A DNA stretch of 44,905 nt, taken from positions 1-44,905 of the forward strand of contig JAIOSU010000203.1 in the NCBI GenBank assembly GCA_021107455.1, given 5' to 3'. This DNA comes from Clostridiales bacterium. GTDB taxonomy: Bacteria > Bacillota > Clostridia > Peptostreptococcales > Acidaminobacteraceae. Each line of letters begins with the position of its first letter. Position 1 is the stretch's first letter. Made by a program: the position numbers and the translations under genes. Below are positions 1 to 8,047 of this stretch, in pieces. Under the pieces are notes generated by a model. The model worked only from the letters and a program-made list of their open reading frames with translations. It was not told the DNA's origin and did not search any database.

Positions 1-163
1 AACCAATAATCAGTGAAATGGGTGCAACCCAACCATGCCAAATCCCCCAAAAGAAGCCTGCTGGATTCTCTGAAGTATTTTTTCCATCTCCAGGGACACA
101 ACTTGTCAAAGTCAACAAAAGAACAATTAGAATTAGAAATAATGCAATTTTCTTAGTTTTCAT
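1..163 (-). CDS. Small lipoprotein/membrane protein, N-terminal part (runs off window)
   Basis: The reading frame starts at ATG 163-161, with an AGGAGG ribosome site at 171-176, and continues past the left edge; about 54 residues are visible. The N-terminus is a lipoprotein signal: Lys-rich start, hydrophobic Leu/Ile core and an LTSC lipobox around residues 18-21. It is followed by a short polar stretch and then an aromatic segment with FFWGIWHGW that begins a second hydrophobic region. From memory, small (about 100 aa) clostridial proteins of unknown function combine this lipobox with a GFFWG-WHG motif; I assign no function. It lies 32 bp downstream of the permease gene and is probably in the same transcript. 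It does not look like the start of a large peptide-binding protein, although a longer protein cannot be excluded because the gene is cut. Confidence 0.6.
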   Translation of the reverse strand, partial: MKTKKIALFLILIVLLLTLTSCVPGDGKNTSENPAGFFWGIWHGWVAPISLIIG

Positions 164-195
164 AATAAACCTCCTAAGGATTTAAGGGATTATAT

Positions 196-1092
196 TTAGC
201 GTCCCTCTTCTTTTGGATCTAGTGCGGACCTCAGCCCCTCACCCATCAAGTTGATGCTGATGACAGTGAGAGATATAAGAGTCACGGGAAAAAACCACAT
301 CCAATAATAGCTGTTGTTCACCATATTGGCACCTCTTATGTTTGGAATCAGATTGCCCCATGTGGGAATCGTTTCTGGAAATCCCATGCCCACAAATGAC
401 AGCATCAATTCGATAAGTATAGCATTTGCGATTACTGTGGCCGATGAGGCAATGATCACACCAAAAACATTTGGAAGAAGGTGTTTGAATATTTTGGACG
501 TTTTACTAAGTCCCAGCAGTTCAGCTGCACTCATGAACTCGGTATTTTTATAAACTATAATCTGGCCACGAATGATTCTGGCAAGACTTGGGAAATTAAG
601 GAATCCATAAAGCCCCATGACTACCAACATTCTTTCAAGAGGTTCAAGCTTAAAGGCAAAAACAGCTGTAAAAGATATAAGAAGTGGCAATAACGGCATG
701 ACATGTATAAATTCTGTAAATCTCATCAATAGTTTATCTGTCCATTTCCCATTATACCCTGAAATTGCTCCTACAATTGTTCCTACTAAAATTGTTATAG
801 TGGCGGAATACATAGCCATGATCAAAGTAATACGTCCTCCATAAAGGACTCTGATAAACATATCTTGGCCATATCGGTCAGTACCAAAAGGATGTATGAG
901 AGATGGTGACTTAAATCTGTCCACCACGCTAAAATATTGGAGTGGATAAGGAGATAACATTGGACCAATAATTGTGGCCATGACAATAACAAATAGTAGC
1001 AAAGCTCCTGCAATGGCGATTGGGGACTTTTTGAAGCGTGTAATTGCCAGCCTCCATGGACCTTGAGTTTCAGTCGTATTTTTAAACATCAT
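196..1092 (-). CDS. Oligopeptide/dipeptide ABC transporter permease, OppC/DppC type
   Basis: This is an inner-membrane permease subunit of a peptide-type ABC importer, 298 aa. The N-terminal transmembrane segment is at about residues 24-46, followed by the OppC-type HPFGTDRYGQD motif near 67-77. The permease core follows, with an EAA loop around 186-207 (AAELLGLSK...HLLPN) that would contact the ATPase. The start overlaps the stop of the upstream permease in an ATGA-type arrangement (4 bp), so the two are translationally coupled. Two ATGs are adjacent at the start and either could be used. At 298 aa it is on the short side for OppC. No ATPase or solute-binding protein gene is visible in the window; they would have to lie beyond the left edge or elsewhere. 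The substrate (peptides, nickel or other) cannot be read from the permease. Confidence 0.88.
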   Translation of the reverse strand: MMFKNTTETQGPWRLAITRFKKSPIAIAGALLLFVIVMATIIGPMLSPYPLQYFSVVDRFKSPSLIHPFGTDRYGQDMFIRVLYGGRITLIMAMYSATITILVGTIVGAISGYNGKWTDKLLMRFTEFIHVMPLLPLLISFTAVFAFKLEPLERMLVVMGLYGFLNFPSLARIIRGQIIVYKNTEFMSAAELLGLSKTSKIFKHLLPNVFGVIIASSATVIANAILIELMLSFVGMGFPETIPTWGNLIPNIRGANMVNNSYYWMWFFPVTLISLTVISINLMGEGLRSALDPKEEGR

Positions 1093-2093
1093 TCGCCCTC
1101 CATTTCAGCATTCATTTTAGGATCCGCTATTCCATATAAAATATCAGCGAGCAAATTTCCAAATACTGCTGCCAAAGCAAAAATTAAAATCAATAGCGAT
1201 AACATGGAAGTATCCCGTCTAAAAACAGCATATAAAAATTCCAGGCCAATCCCTGGCCAAGCAAATACAGCTTCTACAAAAATATTACCGACAAAAAGGG
1301 TCGGGATCATAACTCCAACCAATGAGATGATTGGAATAAGAGCGTTTCTAAAAGCGTGTTTATAGATAACGGTCCTCTCTTTAAGTCCCTTGGACCGTGC
1401 AGTTCTGATATAGTCTTGGTTGATGACATCCACAACGCTATTTCGAATATATCTGGAGACACTTCCCACTCCCACGAGCGTCAAAGTCAGAACAGGCAGG
1501 ATCATGTGTCTCATAACGTCTAGAATTTCTACAAGTTTCGATGGGTAACCCTTTATGATATAGATTATGGACCGCATTCCAGTAGGAGGAATCCAGGATA
1601 TATTTACAGCAAGCAATCGCATCAGATATATACCTATAAAAAATGCCGGTAATGAAATAGCTATCAAAGTTGTAGTAGAGAAAAAATTGTCAAATAGACT
1701 ATTTCTTTTTGCAGCTGACCTGACTCCAATCGGAATCGCAAGGAGAAAAGTCAAAACCATCGCTGTGAAATTCAACATGAAAGTTCGCCAAATCAAAATG
1801 CCAACAATATCACCTGCCGGTCTTCTATAATAAAGTGATGTGCCAAAGTCACCTCTTAGTGCCCCCGTAATCCATTCAAAGTATCTTACATGCCAGGGTC
1901 TATTGTATTGAAGTACTTCTTGCATTTGTGCGATTTGCTCGGGTGATGGTCTAGGTGAGCCTTCTGGTAAGGAGTTGATATAAGCTATTAGCTCATTGCC
2001 AGGCATGGCATCAATAATAAGAAAAATGACCAAAGTTATTGCGATCAGAAGTGGAATAGCTTGTAATATCCTATGTATAATAAACCGCCTCAA
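1089..2093 (-). CDS. Oligopeptide/dipeptide ABC transporter permease, OppB/DppB type
   Basis: This is the partner permease of the downstream OppC-like protein, 334 aa. The N-terminal helix at about residues 9-29 is typical of OppB. A periplasmic-side loop containing a GDFGTSLYYRRP stretch (about 81-92) precedes the five-helix core. The EAA loop is near 226-250 (DYIRTARSKGL...HAFRNALIP). The start is a TTG at 2093-2091, preceded by a GGGAGG ribosome site six bases upstream; no in-frame ATG lies nearby. A TATAAT -10 box sits about 35 bp upstream of the start, so this is probably the first gene of the transporter transcript. The family assignment is secure; the transported ligand is unknown. Confidence 0.9.
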   Translation of the reverse strand: MRRFIIHRILQAIPLLIAITLVIFLIIDAMPGNELIAYINSLPEGSPRPSPEQIAQMQEVLQYNRPWHVRYFEWITGALRGDFGTSLYYRRPAGDIVGILIWRTFMLNFTAMVLTFLLAIPIGVRSAAKRNSLFDNFFSTTTLIAISLPAFFIGIYLMRLLAVNISWIPPTGMRSIIYIIKGYPSKLVEILDVMRHMILPVLTLTLVGVGSVSRYIRNSVVDVINQDYIRTARSKGLKERTVIYKHAFRNALIPIISLVGVMIPTLFVGNIFVEAVFAWPGIGLEFLYAVFRRDTSMLSLLILIFALAAVFGNLLADILYGIADPKMNAEMEGE

Positions 2094-2122
2094 TGTTGTC
2101 CTCCCTTTGATGCTTTTTATAA

Positions 2123-2151
2123 TAATTATAACTGAATAAAAAGGAAAAGTA
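2123..2151 (-). promoter_or_regulatory. Candidate promoter for the peptide permease genes
   Basis: On the minus strand a consensus TATAAT (2123-2128) lies 17 bp from a weak -35 element ATTACT (2146-2151), in the short gap between the nif3 terminator and the TTG start of the OppB-like gene. The -10 is perfect but the -35 matches only three of six consensus bases. Confidence 0.4.
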
Positions 2152-2171
2152 ATACATGTTAAGAAATGTTA

Positions 2172-2200
2172 AAGAAAGCACCTGTAAAATTACAGATGCT
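2172..2200 (-). terminator. Rho-independent terminator after the trmK-nif3 transcript
   Basis: On the minus strand, AGCATCTGTA and TACAGGTGCT form a 10-bp stem (one G-U pair) with a 4-nt loop at 2177-2200, followed by TTCTTT. The 5' arm includes the stop codon of nif3. The T-tract is short, so termination may be incomplete. Confidence 0.65.
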
Positions 2201-3005
2201 TAATGATTGGGTGTTCCGTCTCAGATACTTTTGTGAATACATCATAATTCTTATCAGATATCCGGTCATCTATTATTGCTTTGAAATGATCCAGATAAAC
2301 TGATTCACTTTCATAGTGACCAACATCTACAAGAGTAAGATTGGTCCCAATCACATTTTGACATTCATGATATTTTAAATCAGAAGTAATGAAGACATCC
2401 GCTTGTGTAATTATAGCCTGTGTAATGAAATCAGATGAAGCCCCACTTGAAATAACAATTTTTCGAACTTTTTTATCATCTGACGAATTAGAAACTTTCA
2501 AATGATCAATTTGAAAGACTTTTTTAACTTTTGAAATGAACTCTTCAAATGATAATACGCTACCAAGATTTCCGACAATACCATGACCATAACCATAACC
2601 CAAATTTTCTCCTTCAGGCATTAAAATTTGGAGATGTTCAAGTTCCAAAGAATCCGCCAAGTAACGATTGATGCCATTTGAAAATACTTTGTCCAAATTG
2701 GTATGTGCCGCAATAACGGCAATCTCATTTTGAATGGTTTCAATCAATATTTTACCAATCCGATCAGCAGTGGTTATTTTTCTTAAGGGACTAAAAATAA
2801 TCGGGTGATGGGTTACGATCAGATCAAATCCTTCTTCAATGGCTTCATTGAGTACTTCTTCCGTAAGATCGAGAGCAATCAGGATACGATTGACAACTTG
2901 ATTCTCATTACCGACAAGCAATCCAACATTATCCCAAGAATCCGCAGTTTCAAATGGCGCGATTTGATCAATAATTTTCAAAATCTTGTTGACTGATGTC
3001 ATCAT
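2190..3005 (-). CDS. Nif3-like dinuclear metal centre hexameric protein (YqfO family)
   Basis: Nif3/YqfO family protein of about 271 aa. It carries the expected metal-ligand motifs: an N-terminal ...ADSWDNVGLLVG block, VTHHPIIFSP (the HH pair) and AAHTNLDK. Near the C-terminus are LVDVGHYESE and HFKAIID. The family forms hexamers around a two-metal site. Its biochemical role is unsettled; a GTP cyclohydrolase type I-like function is sometimes annotated without strong proof. The start at 3005 is chosen because AAAGGAGG lies just upstream and the ATG overlaps the trmK stop codon (ATGA), implying translational coupling. The longer upstream frame lies inside trmK. It lacks the large middle insertion that lengthens Bacillus YqfO. 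It is the last gene of the dgt-dnaG-rpoD-trmK-nif3 string. Confidence 0.9.
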   Translation of the reverse strand: MMTSVNKILKIIDQIAPFETADSWDNVGLLVGNENQVVNRILIALDLTEEVLNEAIEEGFDLIVTHHPIIFSPLRKITTADRIGKILIETIQNEIAVIAAHTNLDKVFSNGINRYLADSLELEHLQILMPEGENLGYGYGHGIVGNLGSVLSFEEFISKVKKVFQIDHLKVSNSSDDKKVRKIVISSGASSDFITQAIITQADVFITSDLKYHECQNVIGTNLTLVDVGHYESESVYLDHFKAIIDDRISDKNYDVFTKVSETEHPIIKHL

Positions 3006-3724
3006 AGGTCTTCCTCCTTTACTTTCCGTAAAATGGAATCTATCAAATTGAGTTTGCTCATACACTCATCGTGTTTTGTTCCTTGTGAATTGCTTTTCTC
3101 AAGTTGTTTCATGATTATTTCATATTTGTGTCGTCGGTAAAGTAAAAATCTAATGTATTCGTCTCTATTGCCTTTTGTGATTTTGTAACCAAATTCCAAA
3201 TCATCTGTATAATCATAAACTTGAAATGTTGAACCAATCTCTTGATTTGATATTTCAATAATCTCGTAATACTTTGAACCTTCATGGACATAATAATCGC
3301 TATTAATTTTGAATCCTTGACTCAGCAACCACTGTCTTAAGACATCTTGTTCTGTCATCGGCTGTAAAAGCAATTTTTCAAATGATTTTGACTTGTGTAG
3401 ATCCTTAGACAAAATATCTATGATCAATCCGCCACCCATGCCTGCAATCACAACAGTATCCACCTCTGAAAACTCGAGTGGCTCTATCCCCGATCCCAAC
3501 CTAAATTCTGTTTGATCTGAAAAGTCGGCTTCTCTAAATGAACGTTTCGCATTTTCAAGAGGTCCCAAATTGATATCGCATAGGATGCAGTGCTCCACAT
3601 TTCTTTTTTCAAGCAAATGTAATGGCAAATAACCATGGTCTGTACCGATATCAGCTAATCTTTGTGACGCATCTGCCAGTTTTGCCAGCATACTCAGTCT
3701 ACCAGATAATTTATATTTGATCAT
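3002..3724 (-). CDS. trmK: tRNA (adenine(22)-N(1))-methyltransferase TrmK
   Basis: SAM-dependent enzyme that methylates N1 of A22 in the D-loop of tRNAs, 240 aa. The Rossmann motif I is visible as ADIGTDHGYLPLHLL (about residues 24-38), an acidic CDINLGPLENA segment follows, and the family signature VIAGMGGGLI is near residue 90-100. The C-terminal third is a charged, helical coiled-coil-like extension, as in TrmK. The start ATG has an AAAGGAAG ribosome site. It follows rpoD, as in Bacillus and clostridia, but a strong terminator stands between them. The gene therefore depends on read-through or an unrecognised promoter. It is coupled to nif3 through overlapping stop and start codons. Confidence 0.92.
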   Translation of the reverse strand: MIKYKLSGRLSMLAKLADASQRLADIGTDHGYLPLHLLEKRNVEHCILCDINLGPLENAKRSFREADFSDQTEFRLGSGIEPLEFSEVDTVVIAGMGGGLIIDILSKDLHKSKSFEKLLLQPMTEQDVLRQWLLSQGFKINSDYYVHEGSKYYEIIEISNQEIGSTFQVYDYTDDLEFGYKITKGNRDEYIRFLLYRRHKYEIIMKQLEKSNSQGTKHDECMSKLNLIDSILRKVKEEDL

Positions 3725-3740
3725 ATTATACTTCCTTTAC

Positions 3741-3794
3741 GATATATTAAAAAAAACCAGTCCAGATTGGATGCTAAGCATCATACTAGACTGG
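3741..3794 (-). terminator. Strong Rho-independent terminator after rpoD
   Basis: On the minus strand the stem pairs CCAGTC (outer) and GATGC (inner) with their complements around a TTA loop (3757-3794). It is followed by an uninterrupted run of eight T residues and then an AT tract. Only about 25 bases separate the T-run from the trmK start codon. Confidence 0.85.
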
Positions 3795-3800
3795 AAAATC

Positions 3801-5003
3801 TTATTCTAAATAATCCTTGAGCTTTTTACTTCTACTTGGATGTTTTAATTTTCTTAGGGCTTTTGCCTCGATTTGACGAATACGTTCTCTGGTCACGTCG
3901 AATTCCTTCCCTACTTCTTCAAGTGTTCTCGCACGTCCATCTTCAAGACCAAATCTCAATTTAAGTACTTTTTGCTCACGCGGTGTCAGTGTTTCAAGTA
4001 CTTCCATCAACTGCTCTTTGAGCATGGAGAATGCTGCAGCATCAGCTGGAGCCGGTGCATCATTATCTGGGATGAAGTCGCCAAGATGTGAATCTTCCTC
4101 TTCACCGATTGGTGTTTCGAGGGAAACAGGTTCTTGAGCGATTTTTAGGATTTCTCTGACTTTATCGACAGTCATGTCCATTTCTTTTGCAATCTCCTCA
4201 GGGAGTGGTTCTCTTCCGAGTTCTTGTAGCAATTGTCTTTGAACACGAATCAATTTATTAATGGTTTCTACCATATGAACTGGGATTCTGATTGTACGTG
4301 CTTGATCTGCAATAGCTCTAGTAATGGCTTGTCTAATCCACCATGTCGCATATGTTGAAAATTTGAATCCTTTGGTCCAGTCGAATTTTTCAACGGCTTT
4401 AATTAAACCAAGGTTACCTTCTTGGATCAAATCAAGGAACAACATGCCTCTTCCAACATATTTCTTTGCGATACTTACAACCAGTCGTAAATTCGCTTCA
4501 CATAATTTTTTCTTGGCATCTTCATCACCCGTTGCCATACGTTTAGCGAGATCAACTTCTTCTTCACCTGATAAAAGCGCGACTTCACCTATCTCTTTAA
4601 GATACATACGCACTGGATCATCGATATTGATTCCCTTTGGAACAGAGATGTCAATAATCTTCTCCTTGTCCTCTTCCTCATCTTCTTCGTCTGAACGGTC
4701 CAATTTGTCAAGATCATCCAAATCATCAAGGTCATCAAGGTCATCAAGATCTTCGATATCTTCAAGGTCTTCAAGATCAACTTCATCTATTTCATCAATA
4801 TCATTTTCTTCATCCTCTTCAGAGATTATGGTGACACCCATTGCTGAAAAAGAATCGTAAATCTCGTCGATTTGGTCTTTATCTATCTCGAGTTCAGATA
4901 GCTTGTCCTGAATTTCGGTATAGGTTAAAGTGCCTGTCTTCTTTCCTTTTTTAATTAACGCTTTTACGATTTCTTGGTTCTTGGCATTCAATTTATCATT
5001 CAA
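3801..5003 (-). CDS. rpoD: RNA polymerase primary sigma factor (RpoD/SigA)
   Basis: Housekeeping sigma-70 factor, 400 aa. Region 1.1-like N-terminus is at residues 1-60, followed by an exceptionally acidic linker (about 62-115). Region 1.2 begins with [11 protein letters not shown] near 129. Region 2 has the -10 recognition sequence ([14 protein letters not shown]) and [11 protein letters not shown]. Region 3 follows, and the region 4 helix-turn-helix contains [23 protein letters not shown] for -35 binding. The apparent start is TTG at 5003-5001 with GGAGG eight bases upstream; the only nearby ATG is out of frame. It lies 16 bp after dnaG, as in the classic macromolecular synthesis operon, and is followed by a strong terminator. 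The acidic linker contains nine tandem tripeptides encoded by a 9-bp repeat, reported separately. Confidence 0.97.
   Translation of the reverse strand: MNDKLNAKNQEIVKALIKKGKKTGTLTYTEIQDKLSELEIDKDQIDEIYDSFSAMGVTIISEEDEENDIDEIDEVDLEDLEDIEDLDDLDDLDDLDDLDKLDRSDEEDEEEDKEKIIDISVPKGINIDDPVRMYLKEIGEVALLSGEEEVDLAKRMATGDEDAKKKLCEANLRLVVSIAKKYVGRGMLFLDLIQEGNLGLIKAVEKFDWTKGFKFSTYATWWIRQAITRAIADQARTIRIPVHMVETINKLIRVQRQLLQELGREPLPEEIAKEMDMTVDKVREILKIAQEPVSLETPIGEEEDSHLGDFIPDNDAPAPADAAAFSMLKEQLMEVLETLTPREQKVLKLRFGLEDGRARTLEEVGKEFDVTRERIRQIEAKALRKLKHPSRSKKLKDYLE
4695..4775 (-). repeat. 9-bp tandem repeat coding for (L/I)(D/E)(D/K/R) tripeptides in rpoD
   Basis: Nine consecutive tripeptides ([12 protein letters not shown] four times, LDK, LDR; residues 77-103 of RpoD) are encoded by nearly identical 9-bp units of the type CTTGATGAC. 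The central units are almost exact copies at the DNA level. The array keeps the reading frame and lies in the linker between sigma regions 1.1 and 1.2. Confidence 0.9.
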
Positions 5004-5018
5004 TTGAAGTGCCTCCTT

Positions 5019-6812
5019 TCAGTTTTTAAATTTATGCTGACGCATTTTCATGGTAAGCTCTTGTTTCATCAACATTTTTTGATGAATTTCTCTTTGTAGT
5101 TCGCCTAATGTGCTTGAATTTTTAAGTGTCAGTTTTAGTGCTTCAATCTCTTCATCAAGTGTCATGACTATAATATTGTGAATAACAAGATCCAAATCAA
5201 TTTCTTCGATATCTTCAATGTGGAGCTGAAGAACATCAAGTACCTTTGTCGATATGGATAAATCTGCATCTTCTATGATATGTTGCCTTGAGAACGATTC
5301 GTGATGATTGAAATACTCAAATATATAATCAAATACTTCTTGCATTTCATCTGAAAATTTAAAGTGCCGAATCATATTTTTCTGTTCGGTTGATATACTT
5401 TCATATTTATGGATGAAATAAGCAATCAGTTGATTTTCTAGATAACGTTTTTTATCACTTGCGATTTTTGGTATGGCCTTATTTTTCTTTTCTTTGTTAT
5501 GAAAGCCATAGTGATCCCTGGAATTATAATGATCCTTGAATACTTCCCTGGCAATCATTTCAGTGTTGACGTCCAACATTTCTCCTAGTTTCTCCACATA
5601 AAGATTTTTCTCAAATGCATTTGGAACTTGGGAGATGATGACGACAGCCTTGGAAAGAAACTCCACTTTGGATTGCTCGTCTTTAAGGTTATAACCTTGT
5701 TTTAAGGTATTTATTCTAAACTCAGTACCAGAAACAGCAGTATCGAGTTTTTCCTGGAATGCCTCCACGCCGTATTTCTTCAGAAAATCATCAGGATCCA
5801 TATTTTCTCCTAAAACGACAATACGTACCTTGTCAATGATTCCCTGCAAAATATCCAAACTTCTGAGCGCAGCCTTTTGACCTGCAAAATCAGAGTCATA
5901 ACATATGATGATTTCATCGGCATATCTTCTCATCAATCTTGCGTGATCCGCGGTCAGTGCAGTGCCAAGAGTGGCGACCGCATTGGTGAACCCATAAAGA
6001 TGAAGTGCGATGACATCCATATAGCCTTCTGCAATAATCAGTTCCTTCTTGCTGTTCTGATGATTCTTGGCTAGATTAAGTCCGTATAAGGTCTTACTTT
6101 TATTGAAAATTTCTGTTTCAGGTGAATTAAGGTATTTTGGCAATGAATCATCCATGACCCTACCACCGAATCCGATTACACGACCTTTTGGATTGATGAT
6201 TGGAAACATGATTCTGCCCCTAAAGCGATCATAAAAACTTGTGTTGTCTTTGTTCGGGATGATCAAGCCCACTTTTTCAAGTTCTTCAGTGGTATATTTG
6301 CTTCCCAATGATTTAATGAGATCAGCCCATGAATCACTTGAAAATCCAAGACCAAATTGTTTGATATGGTCATACTGAATACCACGTTTTTCCAAATATT
6401 GAAGAGCTTCTTTATGAAGTCTTAAATTTTTATAATAGAATATGGCCGCGTCTTTTAATATATCATAATAGCGATTCAAATTACCAGTGTTTTTTCTGTC
6501 ACTTCCTGATGAAAATTGTGAAATATCAATATTGTAACGTTCAGCTAAAAACTCAACGGCATCAATATAATCCAAATTTTCGTAATTCATTATGAAATTG
6601 ATTGCATTACCTGCTACCCCACAACCAAAACAATGAAATAGTTGCTTGTCTTCAGAGATAATAAATGAAGCGGTTTTCTCATTATGAAAAGGACATAGTG
6701 CTTTATAATTCTTACCCGATTTATCCACTTGTATATAGCTGGAAATGATATCAACAATATTGACATTGTCAATTATATGGTCAAAAATATTACCTTCATA
6801 TTTCTTTTGCAT
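5019..6812 (-). CDS. dnaG: DNA primase
   Basis: Synthesises RNA primers at the replication fork; about 597 aa. The N-terminal CHC2 zinc finger has its four ligands in CPFHNEK (about residues 40-43) and HCFGCG (about 61-64). The RNA polymerase core follows, with the Toprim motif IIAEGYMDVIAL (about 257-268) and the metal-binding DSD in ICYDSDFAGQ (about 310). The C-terminal region is helical, as expected for the helicase-binding domain. The start is taken as the ATG at 6812, with AAAGG seven bases upstream; the codon before it is a TTG in frame. It sits between dgt and rpoD, with only 16 bp to the sigma gene. Confidence 0.97.
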   Translation of the reverse strand: MQKKYEGNIFDHIIDNVNIVDIISSYIQVDKSGKNYKALCPFHNEKTASFIISEDKQLFHCFGCGVAGNAINFIMNYENLDYIDAVEFLAERYNIDISQFSSGSDRKNTGNLNRYYDILKDAAIFYYKNLRLHKEALQYLEKRGIQYDHIKQFGLGFSSDSWADLIKSLGSKYTTEELEKVGLIIPNKDNTSFYDRFRGRIMFPIINPKGRVIGFGGRVMDDSLPKYLNSPETEIFNKSKTLYGLNLAKNHQNSKKELIIAEGYMDVIALHLYGFTNAVATLGTALTADHARLMRRYADEIIICYDSDFAGQKAALRSLDILQGIIDKVRIVVLGENMDPDDFLKKYGVEAFQEKLDTAVSGTEFRINTLKQGYNLKDEQSKVEFLSKAVVIISQVPNAFEKNLYVEKLGEMLDVNTEMIAREVFKDHYNSRDHYGFHNKEKKNKAIPKIASDKKRYLENQLIAYFIHKYESISTEQKNMIRHFKFSDEMQEVFDYIFEYFNHHESFSRQHIIEDADLSISTKVLDVLQLHIEDIEEIDLDLVIHNIIVMTLDEEIEALKLTLKNSSTLGELQREIHQKMLMKQELTMKMRQHKFKN

Positions 6813-6910
6813 CAATTTACCTTTCTAATGGTATACGTACACTTTCACTACTTATTAATTTTCGACAAAGATTCCTAAAATCCTTCTTTTATCGTCTAAA
6901 TTTAAAGAAT

Positions 6911-7924
6911 CTAATAATGCCAAAATTTTGGAATAAACAAATCTTTATATAAATTTACAGCATAACGGTCCGACATACTGGCGACATAGTCCTTGACTGA
7001 TTCACGTTCTTCACCATTTGAGTAATCCTCATAACGTTCAGCAGGCATTTGGTCCGGATGTTCCAGAAAATAATTATAAAGTGCTTCAACAATATGTTCT
7101 GCACGTGTTTCCTCACTTTTCGCCTCATTATTGTAATAAACATTTTCAAACATAAACGTTCTGAGTTCCAAAAAGGCGACTTCTTTTGCATGACTTAATG
7201 ATATCACCTGTTTTCCTTCGCTGTTTTCAACGAGATCCATGATTAGTGCGTTGATTCTAATACCATGAGTCGCACCAATTTCATCGATGATGTGCTTCGT
7301 AATATTTCCAGGTTCGAGAACATTCGCTCTCACTGCGTCGTCAATGTCATGATTCAGGTAAGCGATCCTATCACAAAATTTAACAACCTGACCTTCAAGA
7401 GTATCCGGCAAAATTTTACCACTGTGCCTTAGTATTCCATTTCTAACTTCCTCGGTCAAATTGAGTCCTAGAAGACTTTTATTGCGTCTTTCAAGGAAAT
7501 CTACCACCCTAAGACTTTGTGCATTATGATCAAATCCACCAGGATGAATTCTGTTGAGTCGTTCTTCACCACAGTGCCCAAATGGAGTATGACCAAGATC
7601 GTGTCCCAGTGCTATGGCTTCAGTCAAGTCTTCATTCAACCTGAGTGCACGTGCAATAGTCCTGGCTATTTGAGATACTTCAAGTGTGTGAGTCAATCGA
7701 GTTCTATAATGATCCCCTTCAGGTGACAGGAAAACTTGGGTTTTATGCTTTAATCTCCTGAATGATTTTGAATGTAATATCCTGTCTCTGTCACGCTGGT
7801 ATTCTGTTCTGACAGGGCAAGGTTCCTCAAACAGACGACGACCTTTTGTCTGTCCTGACTTTTGTGCGAATTCAGATAAGTATTCAAGTTCAAATGCTTC
7901 TTGTTGTAATCTCAGCTGCAACAT
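6911..7924 (-). CDS. dgt: Deoxyguanosinetriphosphate triphosphohydrolase-like HD protein
   Basis: Member of the bacterial dNTPase group (dNTP to deoxynucleoside plus triphosphate), 337 aa. The HD-domain metal ligands are visible as THTLEVSQIART (first His) and ALGHDLGHTPFGH (His-Asp). The N-terminal RRLFEEPCPVRTEYQRDRDRI and FRRLKHKTQVF blocks are hallmarks of this group, and a later DRIAYLNHDIDDA carries the last ligand. The ATG at 7924 has GAGGTGA upstream. In clostridia this gene commonly heads the dnaG-rpoD cluster, as here, 95 bp before dnaG. Whether it favours dGTP or other dNTPs cannot be judged from sequence. Confidence 0.92.
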   Translation of the reverse strand: MLQLRLQQEAFELEYLSEFAQKSGQTKGRRLFEEPCPVRTEYQRDRDRILHSKSFRRLKHKTQVFLSPEGDHYRTRLTHTLEVSQIARTIARALRLNEDLTEAIALGHDLGHTPFGHCGEERLNRIHPGGFDHNAQSLRVVDFLERRNKSLLGLNLTEEVRNGILRHSGKILPDTLEGQVVKFCDRIAYLNHDIDDAVRANVLEPGNITKHIIDEIGATHGIRINALIMDLVENSEGKQVISLSHAKEVAFLELRTFMFENVYYNNEAKSEETRAEHIVEALYNYFLEHPDQMPAERYEDYSNGEERESVKDYVASMSDRYAVNLYKDLFIPKFWHY

Positions 7925-7944
7925 AGTATCACCTCACTCTCTTA

Positions 7945-7950
7945 ATTATA
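7945..7950 (-). promoter_or_regulatory. Candidate -10 box for dgt-dnaG-rpoD
   Basis: A perfect TATAAT on the minus strand lies about 20 bp before the dgt start codon, downstream of the ppdK terminator. No good TTGACA-like element is found at 16-18 bp, so this is a candidate only. Confidence 0.4.
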
Positions 7951-8003
7951 CATTGAGACACGAAATCCTTTATTTTTGTCGAAAATAAATTGTTAAATTT
8001 TCA

Positions 8004-8039
8004 AGAGACGGGAAATACCGATAGGTATCGCCCGTCTCT
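8004..8039 (-). terminator. Rho-independent terminator after ppdK
   Basis: Nine-base arms (AGAGACGGG with CCCGTCTCT) enclose a second short stem (ATACC with GGTAT, loop GATA). On the minus strand the hairpin is followed by TGAAAATTT. It separates ppdK from dgt. Confidence 0.8.
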
Positions 8040-8047
8040 GATTGTGA

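Noticed and set aside
4695-4775. Short regular repeats as a possible CRISPR array
   Set aside because: The units are contiguous 9-bp codon triplets without spacers, in frame within rpoD.
4324-4860. Plus-strand frame coding a long serine/arginine-rich protein
   Set aside because: It is the antisense of the acidic 9-bp repeats in rpoD; the low-complexity sequence is a by-product of that repeat and there is no ribosome site.
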